Assembly (NCBI GenBank): GCA_937139155.1 | Contig: CAKZPI010000032.1 | Span: 1 to 44,968, forward strand | DNA length: 44,968 bases | Reading direction: 5' to 3' | Origin: an uncultured Flavobacteriales bacterium | Lineage (GTDB): Bacteria; Bacteroidota; Bacteroidia; Flavobacteriales; JBLHRE01 | Shown: positions 40,141 to 44,968 of the stretch, in pieces | How positions within the stretch are numbered: the first letter of the stretch is position 1 | How the letters are laid out: each line of letters opens with the position of its first letter | Translations under genes and position numbers: made by a program | Notes under the pieces: generated by a model | Seen by the model: only the letters and a program-made list of their open reading frames with translations | The model's database searches: none | What the model was told of the DNA's origin: nothing

Positions 40141-41268
40141 ATGGCCATAGTCGGTCCCGCTTTTCCTTTGCGTGGCGGTATAGCCGATTTCAACGAATCC
40201 CTTGCAAGAAATTTAATTCAAGAAGGGGTTGAGGTTGAGCTATTCTCTTTTTCCTATCAATACCCTGAGTTTTTATTTCCGGGTAAATCACAGTTTCGTG
40301 AAAACGAGGCTCCTCCCTCTGATCTCAAGATTCATTCTTGTCTGAATTCCATAAATCCATTTTCCTGGTTCAAAACGGCCAAAGCAATTCGAGAATCTGA
40401 AGCCGATCTGGTTTTGGTAAGGTATTGGATGCCCTTTATGGCTCCGGCCCTAGGCACCTTAATACGTTTGCTCAAGAGTAAAGGGGTTCCGGTAATTGTG
40501 CTGGCCGACAATGTGATTCCGCACGAAAGCATGCCTTTACAAGATCAGCTCAATGCTTATATCCTGAAAAAAGCGGATGCCTTTTTGGTCATGTCTCGTT
40601 CGGTTGAAAAAGACCTTAAGAAATACCTTCCGAACCCAAAACTCCTGCGCATTCCTCACCCCATTTACAATGTCTTTGGCGAGAAAATTGAGAAGGAAAA
40701 GGCTCGATCATCCCTCAAGATTCCTGAAGGTGAGCCTTGGATTTTGTTTTTCGGTTTCATTCGGAAGTATAAAGGATTACACCTTCTTTTGGATGCAATG
40801 GCTGAACCAAAACTAAAATCAAGAGGGGTAAAACTCTTGGTGGCGGGTGAGTTTTACGATGAGTCAGATTCTTATTTTGACAAGGTTGAAAAATTAGGAT
40901 TAAAAGATCGGGTGCGGTTTGATGATGATTTCATCCCCACCGAAGAAGTGAAGGCTTATTTTTCCGCAACGGATTTGGTGGTGCAGCCGTACATAACCGC
41001 AACCCAAAGTGGAATTTCCCAAATCGCTTACCAATTTGATAAACCCATGGTTGTTACCAATGTGGGGGGGCTTGGAGAATGGATTCCAGACACGGTTGGT
41101 TATGTAGTAGAACCAAATCCTTTTGAGGTGGCCACGGCCATTGATGATTTTTTTGAAAACCAAAGAGAAAACGAAATGTCATCCGCTGCAGCGGAAGAAA
41201 AAAAGAGATTTGACTGGAAACATTTCACAAAAGGGGTGATGCATTTGGCCCAAGACCTGATTCAGTAA
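40141..41268 (+). CDS. Family 4 glycosyltransferase
   Basis: This retaining GT-B glycosyltransferase has an N-terminal glycine-rich loop (MAIVGPAFPLRGGIADFNESLARNL) and a C-terminal donor-binding half with ILFFGFIRKYKGLHLLLDAM and DLVVQPYITATQSGISQIAYQFDKPMVVTNVGG. I prefer the ATG at 40141 (375 residues), 5 bp after the preceding stop. An ATG at 40123 adds six residues and overlaps that gene. The acceptor is unknown; co-orientation with the GT2 enzyme suggests a shared glycoconjugate. Confidence 0.9.
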   Translation: MAIVGPAFPLRGGIADFNESLARNLIQEGVEVELFSFSYQYPEFLFPGKSQFRENEAPPSDLKIHSCLNSINPFSWFKTAKAIRESEADLVLVRYWMPFMAPALGTLIRLLKSKGVPVIVLADNVIPHESMPLQDQLNAYILKKADAFLVMSRSVEKDLKKYLPNPKLLRIPHPIYNVFGEKIEKEKARSSLKIPEGEPWILFFGFIRKYKGLHLLLDAMAEPKLKSRGVKLLVAGEFYDESDSYFDKVEKLGLKDRVRFDDDFIPTEEVKAYFSATDLVVQPYITATQSGISQIAYQFDKPMVVTNVGGLGEWIPDTVGYVVEPNPFEVATAIDDFFENQRENEMSSAAAEEKKRFDWKHFTKGVMHLAQDLIQ

Positions 41269-41273
41269 TTTTG
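41266..41273 (+). promoter_or_regulatory. -7-like element next to the MORN-repeat gene start
   Basis: TAATTTTG matches TAnnTTTG and ends 4 bp before the ATG at 41278; its first three bases are the stop codon of the preceding gene. If used it would give a nearly leaderless mRNA. The overlap with a TAA stop makes chance likely. Confidence 0.25.
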
Positions 41274-41277
41274 CATT

Positions 41278-41973
41278 ATGAAAACAATTCAATTTCTGGC
41301 ATTTAGCATTTTGCTCTCCCTTATGAGCTTTGCTCAAGACTCAATCAATCATACCGATGATCAGGGTCGGAAACAAGGGGAATGGGTGAAACGGTTTGAA
41401 AATGGAGAAATCCGTTATAAGGGGCAGTTTCTAAACGATGAACCGGTAGATACCTTCCGCTATTATTACCCAGGAGGTGAACTTCTCGCAGAAACCGTGC
41501 ATAAAGGAAATGGGGTTTCGTATACCCATATGTATCACCGAAATGGGAAAGACCGAGCCATTGGAAAATACTTGAATGAAAAGAGAGATTCGGTTTGGAC
41601 CTTTTACAAGGAAACTGGGGTTTTGATTTCAATGGAAACTTATGTGAACGGTGAGAAGCATGGCTTGACCAAGGCCTTTTTCTCAAATGGAAAACTTGCG
41701 GAGAGGAAAGAGTTTGTTCAAGGTGAAGAATCGGGTAAATGGACGGTTTTCTATGAGGATGGCAATAAGAAAATGGAGGGAAACCTAGAAGGAGGTGAGT
41801 GGAATGGAGCCTTTATTTATTATTTCCCTGAAGGGGGAATGCAATTCCGGGGGCTGTATAATAAGGGACTAAAAAAAGGAATCTGGTACGAGTATAACGA
41901 CCAAGGGAAATTGATCCGAAAAGAGCATTATAAAAACGGGGACCTAATAAATATAGAGGAAGTAGAAGAATGA
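41278..41973 (+). CDS. MORN-repeat (YwqK-type) exported protein
   Basis: This 231-residue protein has a signal peptide (about 1-19, ending SFAQ). Roughly seven to eight MORN-like repeats of about 23 residues follow, each with a G-x-W/R plus a Y-x-x-G pattern (for example [53 protein letters not shown]). Relatives are often labelled YwqK antitoxin, but no toxin-like gene is next to it and the signal peptide argues for an envelope location. The stop overlaps mnmA by 4 bp. Confidence 0.82.
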   Translation: MKTIQFLAFSILLSLMSFAQDSINHTDDQGRKQGEWVKRFENGEIRYKGQFLNDEPVDTFRYYYPGGELLAETVHKGNGVSYTHMYHRNGKDRAIGKYLNEKRDSVWTFYKETGVLISMETYVNGEKHGLTKAFFSNGKLAERKEFVQGEESGKWTVFYEDGNKKMEGNLEGGEWNGAFIYYFPEGGMQFRGLYNKGLKKGIWYEYNDQGKLIRKEHYKNGDLINIEEVEE

Positions 41974-43142
41974 GTAAGCGTGTTGTAATTGGCCTTTCTG
42001 GAGGGGTTGACTCTTCAGTTGCAGCCCATCTCTTAATTGAGCAAGGGTACGAAGTCATTGGCCTTTTTATGAAAAACTGGCACGATGAATCCGTAACCCT
42101 TTCCAATGAATGTCCTTGGTGGGAAGACTCAAACGACGCTCGTGAGGTTGCGGATAAATTAGGAATCCCTTTTCACATCATTGACCTATCTGCAGACTAT
42201 AAAGAGCGGGTGGTTGATTACATGTTTGAAGAGTATAAAAAAGGAAGAACCCCCAATCCAGATGTGCTCTGCAACCGAGAGATTAAATTTGATATTTTTC
42301 TAAAAGCGGCCCTGGGCCTGAAAGCAGATTTTGTAGCCACCGGGCATTATTGCCAGAAGGGTGAAATTGAAACTCCTTCTGGAAAGGTTTTTCAATTATT
42401 GGCTGGGGCCGATGGAAACAAAGATCAATCCTATTTCCTTTGCCAATTAACCCAAGAGCAACTCTCAAAAGCCCTATTCCCCATTGGCCATCTACAGAAG
42501 GCTGAGGTTCGCGACATAGCCCGGGAATTAGACCTTGTAACCGCCGATAAAAAAGATAGTCAAGGGATTTGCTTCATTGGAAAGGTGAAATTGCCTGACT
42601 TTTTGAAACAACAACTTTCTCCTAAAAAAGGAAAGGTAGTTGAGGTTTCTGCTAACCACCCCATTTTTGAGTCGAGAGAAAACCTGAATTTGGAAGCGGA
42701 AGCCATTCCCATTCAATATGAAGAAGATCATGGAAAGGTAATTGGAGAACATAATGGAGCCCATTACTATACGGTAGGACAAAGGAAAGGTCTGGGCATC
42801 GGAGGCACGGAAAAGCCCCTTTTCATCCTTCAAAAAAACGTGGAAGAGAACTTAATTTTCACCGGCCAAGGAGATGACCATCCGGGGTTACTTCGAAAAG
42901 CTTTGAAAATAAATTGGGATGAAGTGCATTGGGTGAGAAAAGATAAAGCCTTGAAACCAGGGCAATCCACCCCCTTTAAATCCAGAATTCGATACCGCCA
43001 AGAATTGCAAACCTCTACCTTGCATGCCAAAGAAGATGGCCTTTATATTGAATTTGAAAAACATCAATCAGGCATAGCCGCAGGGCAGTTTGCCGCCTGG
43101 TACCAAGATGATGAACTAATCGGTTCTGGGGTAATTGCGTAA
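41970..43142 (+). CDS. mnmA: tRNA-specific 2-thiouridylase MnmA
   Basis: MnmA thiolates U34 of the Glu, Gln and Lys tRNAs. The 390-residue protein has the PP-loop [35 protein letters not shown] with catalytic C101, [16 protein letters not shown], and DSQGICFIG with second catalytic C201. The C-terminal domain contains [14 protein letters not shown]. It is complete and overlaps the MORN gene by 4 bp (ATGA). Confidence 0.97.
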   Translation: MSKRVVIGLSGGVDSSVAAHLLIEQGYEVIGLFMKNWHDESVTLSNECPWWEDSNDAREVADKLGIPFHIIDLSADYKERVVDYMFEEYKKGRTPNPDVLCNREIKFDIFLKAALGLKADFVATGHYCQKGEIETPSGKVFQLLAGADGNKDQSYFLCQLTQEQLSKALFPIGHLQKAEVRDIARELDLVTADKKDSQGICFIGKVKLPDFLKQQLSPKKGKVVEVSANHPIFESRENLNLEAEAIPIQYEEDHGKVIGEHNGAHYYTVGQRKGLGIGGTEKPLFILQKNVEENLIFTGQGDDHPGLLRKALKINWDEVHWVRKDKALKPGQSTPFKSRIRYRQELQTSTLHAKEDGLYIEFEKHQSGIAAGQFAAWYQDDELIGSGVIA

Positions 43143-43152
43143 AAATTATCAA

Positions 43153-44760
43153 ATGAGAAAATCCGTACTCTTTCTTTCGCTGCTTGCCATTTCCTTCCTT
43201 TCCCAAGGACAAGAAACCTGGGTTTTTTTTACGGATAAATCCCAGTCCAACTACAGCTTAGATCGTCCAGAAGAGTTTCTTAGTCCGGCCTCAATTCAGA
43301 GAAGGGTGCGGCAAAACATTCCTTTGAACTCGTCTGATCTACCTGTTCCAAGAGTCTATGTGGCTTCCGTTCAGGAAGCGGGCTTTGAGGTTCGGGCAGA
43401 ATCCAGATGGTTAAATGCCATTGTAGTTTCGGCAAGTGAAGATGAATTGGATGCTTTGAAAAAACTTCCCTTTGTTTCAAAATTAAAACCAGTTCAGAAA
43501 TTAAGGGCTGTTCCGGCTCAAGCCGAAGAAAAATTAAGTCCTGTAGCAAACCCTAAACCCAGTCCCCAAAGGTTTAGAGCTAGCTTACCTTACGGTCCGT
43601 CTTACCGACAAATTGAAATAATGAATGGGGTGCCCCTTCACGATGCAGGGTATTTAGGGCAGGGCATGACCATTGCGGTTTTGGATGCCGGATTCATTTT
43701 CACCAACCAATTGGCCGTTTTTGATAGCCTTAATCAAAGTGGAAGACTAAAAGGTACCCGCGACTTTGTAGGAGGTGGAACCAATGTGTACCAAGCCTCA
43801 ACCCATGGAACTTCCGTTTTGTCGCTAATGGCGGGATATTTACCTGACTCCATCATCGGCTCGGCACCTAGAGCCAATTATTATTTGATTCGTACCGAAG
43901 ACGTTGGGTCTGAAACCTTGATTGAGGAGTATTATTGGCTTCAAGGAGCAGAGTATGCAGATAGCGTTGGAGCCGATATCATCAATTCTTCTTTGGGCTA
44001 TACCACCATGGATGATCCGAATGATAGCCATTCGTATTCAGACATGGACGGAAACACTACCCTAATTACCAAAGCCGCTGATTGGGCCGCTGGAAAAGGA
44101 ATTTTGGTGGTGAATTCAGCCGGTAATTCAGGATTGAACTCTTGGAGGTATATCGGTGCTCCGGCCGACGGAGACTCGGTTCTGGCTGTTGGTGCCGTAA
44201 ATAAAAACGCAGTTTACGCTCCTTTTTCAAGCCATGGTCCGAGCTACGACGGAAGGGTGAAGCCCAATGTTTCCTGCCAAGGGCAAGATGTGTATTATGC
44301 AACCCTTTCAGGAGGGGTGGCACAAGGAAACGGAACCTCATTTGCGTCCCCGCTTTGCGCGGGAATGGCTGCTTGTTTATGGCAAGCAAACCCTGGCGCT
44401 TCCAACATGGACATCCTTCAAAGCATTCAAGAGTCTTCGCATAAATACAACAATCCGGACACCTTATTGGGACATGGAATTCCAAACTTTGCCTTGATCA
44501 TGACCATAGGAGAAGAAGAGGTTAAAGGCCTTTCCTGGAAGCTTTATCCCAATCCTAGTCAAGGTAGGTTCATGCTTAATTTCTCAGAAGAAACACAGGC
44601 CAAACTTCAGATTTATGACCTTTCGGGAAGGCTTGTTTACCAGGATGAAATCAACAAAACTCGCAATGAAATAGACCTGAGTAAGCATCCTTCAGGCATG
44701 TACATTCTTCAAATTCATGCAGAAGGAGCGATTCAGGTTCAAAAATTAATCATCGAATGA
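43153..44760 (+). CDS. Subtilisin-like serine peptidase with T9SS sorting tail
   Basis: This secreted S8 peptidase begins at ATG 43153 (MRKSVLFLS, 535 residues), 10 bp after mnmA. A TTG at 43135 gives six extra residues, is not needed, and is the origin of the residue numbers used here. It has a signal peptide ending near SQGQ, a propeptide-like region (about 27-150), and the catalytic triad: D184 in AVLDAGF, H224 in STHGTSV, S402 in GNGTSFASP; N331 in NSAGNSG is the oxyanion residue. The last 80 residues form a type A T9SS sorting domain (LYPNPSQGRFML...IYDLSGRLVY...SGMYILQI). It is exported across the outer membrane. It overlaps the next gene by 4 bp. Confidence 0.93.
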   Translation: MRKSVLFLSLLAISFLSQGQETWVFFTDKSQSNYSLDRPEEFLSPASIQRRVRQNIPLNSSDLPVPRVYVASVQEAGFEVRAESRWLNAIVVSASEDELDALKKLPFVSKLKPVQKLRAVPAQAEEKLSPVANPKPSPQRFRASLPYGPSYRQIEIMNGVPLHDAGYLGQGMTIAVLDAGFIFTNQLAVFDSLNQSGRLKGTRDFVGGGTNVYQASTHGTSVLSLMAGYLPDSIIGSAPRANYYLIRTEDVGSETLIEEYYWLQGAEYADSVGADIINSSLGYTTMDDPNDSHSYSDMDGNTTLITKAADWAAGKGILVVNSAGNSGLNSWRYIGAPADGDSVLAVGAVNKNAVYAPFSSHGPSYDGRVKPNVSCQGQDVYYATLSGGVAQGNGTSFASPLCAGMAACLWQANPGASNMDILQSIQESSHKYNNPDTLLGHGIPNFALIMTIGEEEVKGLSWKLYPNPSQGRFMLNFSEETQAKLQIYDLSGRLVYQDEINKTRNEIDLSKHPSGMYILQIHAEGAIQVQKLIIE

Positions 44761-44968
44761 AAAACCCAATAACCGAACTTTTTGGAATTTCTTACCCCTT
44801 AATTCAGGCCGGTATGATTTGGTGCAGTGGTTGGAAGCTTGCAAGAGCCGTTTCCGAAGCTGGCGGATTGGGTATTATTGGTGCTGGGTCTATGTACCCT
44901 GAGGTGCTAGATGAGCACATTCGAAAATTCAAAGCAGCCAGTGATAAGCCATTTGCAGTAAATGTTCC
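44757..44968 (+). CDS. Nitronate monooxygenase-like flavin oxidoreductase (partial, runs off the window)
   Basis: Seventy codons are present before the window ends. The product starts MKNPITELFGISYPLIQAGM and continues through SEAGGLGIIGAGSMYP to DKPFAVNV. That is the N-terminus of FMN TIM-barrel enzymes of the nitronate monooxygenase / FabK-like group: LIQAGM and GGLGIIGAG are the FMN-contacting segments. Whether it oxidises nitronates or reduces enoyl groups cannot be told from this fragment. The start overlaps the peptidase stop by 4 bp. Confidence 0.88.
   Translation, partial: MKNPITELFGISYPLIQAGMIWCSGWKLARAVSEAGGLGIIGAGSMYPEVLDEHIRKFKAASDKPFAVNV

Noticed and set aside
41278..43142. Toxin-antitoxin module
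   Set aside because: The YwqK-type name is the only hint; the neighbour is mnmA, a core tRNA-modifying enzyme.
44066..44485. Minus-strand open reading frame of 139 codons inside the subtilase gene
   Set aside because: It is a shadow of the conserved peptidase frame, with no recognisable domain and no spacing or promoter support; other long antisense frames (for example 1332-1706 and 11741-12052) were dropped for the same reason.

Overview
The window is a gene-dense, mostly housekeeping stretch of a Bacteroidota chromosome. I would place it near Flavobacteriia or Cytophagia but cannot go further from sequence alone. Supporting signs are TAnnTTTG-type -7 elements, no obvious Shine-Dalgarno sequences, a type IX secretion (T9SS) sorting tail, an outer-membrane barrel receptor of the Bacteroidota type, DUF3276/DUF4199/DUF4476/DUF5683 genes, a long two-domain LepB, a long NusB, and the gene orders parA-parB-DUF5683-dapB-lepB-wbqC and nusB-DUF1573-yajC-ybbR-coaE.

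Layout. 1-682 has no gene; it holds a modular array of 7-bp and 8-bp tandem repeats. 683-3730 carries a phosphodiesterase (-), then truA and an ABC exporter half (+). 3711-9905 is a genome-maintenance block: uvrA (-), then an ECF sigma factor with a small putative anti-sigma partner, nth, a PrxQ peroxiredoxin and recA (+). 9973-11019 is a TPR lipoprotein. 11203-14368 is thrS-infC-rpmI-rplT (-); infC appears to start at an ATA codon. 14422-21635 is a long minus-strand run: UPF0173 hydrolase, parA, parB, DUF5683, dapB, lepB, wbqC, acyl-CoA carboxylase beta. 21773-22707 is a flavin reductase plus DoxX pair (+). 22774-28790 is accessory and envelope genes (-): DUF4476, GNAT, TonB-type receptor, DUF3276/PUR protein, second ABC exporter half. 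28924-34870 is leucine dehydrogenase, then nusB, DUF1573, yajC, ybbR, coaE and nnr (+). 34871-35117 is a structured intergenic region. 35118-38347 has an orphan NtrC-type regulator (+), then a minus-strand group of yceI, a threonylcarbamoyl-AMP synthase and a transaldolase-family gene. 38439-38537 is the small SRP RNA (-). 38648-44968 is DUF4199, two glycosyltransferases, a MORN-repeat protein, mnmA, a T9SS-exported subtilase and the start of a nitronate monooxygenase-like gene cut by the window edge (+).

How the genes work together. Most are core functions: repair (UvrA, Nth, RecA), translation (ThrS, IF3, L35, L20, TruA, MnmA, threonylcarbamoyl synthesis), protein export and processing (SRP RNA, YajC, LepB), chromosome partition (ParAB) and cofactor upkeep (CoaE, Nnr). 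I found no phage, insertion sequence, CRISPR, toxin-antitoxin or other defence system. The best leads are: the repeat array at the left edge; two unlinked ABC exporter halves whose motif defects are complementary; the ATA start of infC; the hairpins and palindrome before the NtrC-type regulator; and a stand-alone anti-sigma-like protein.
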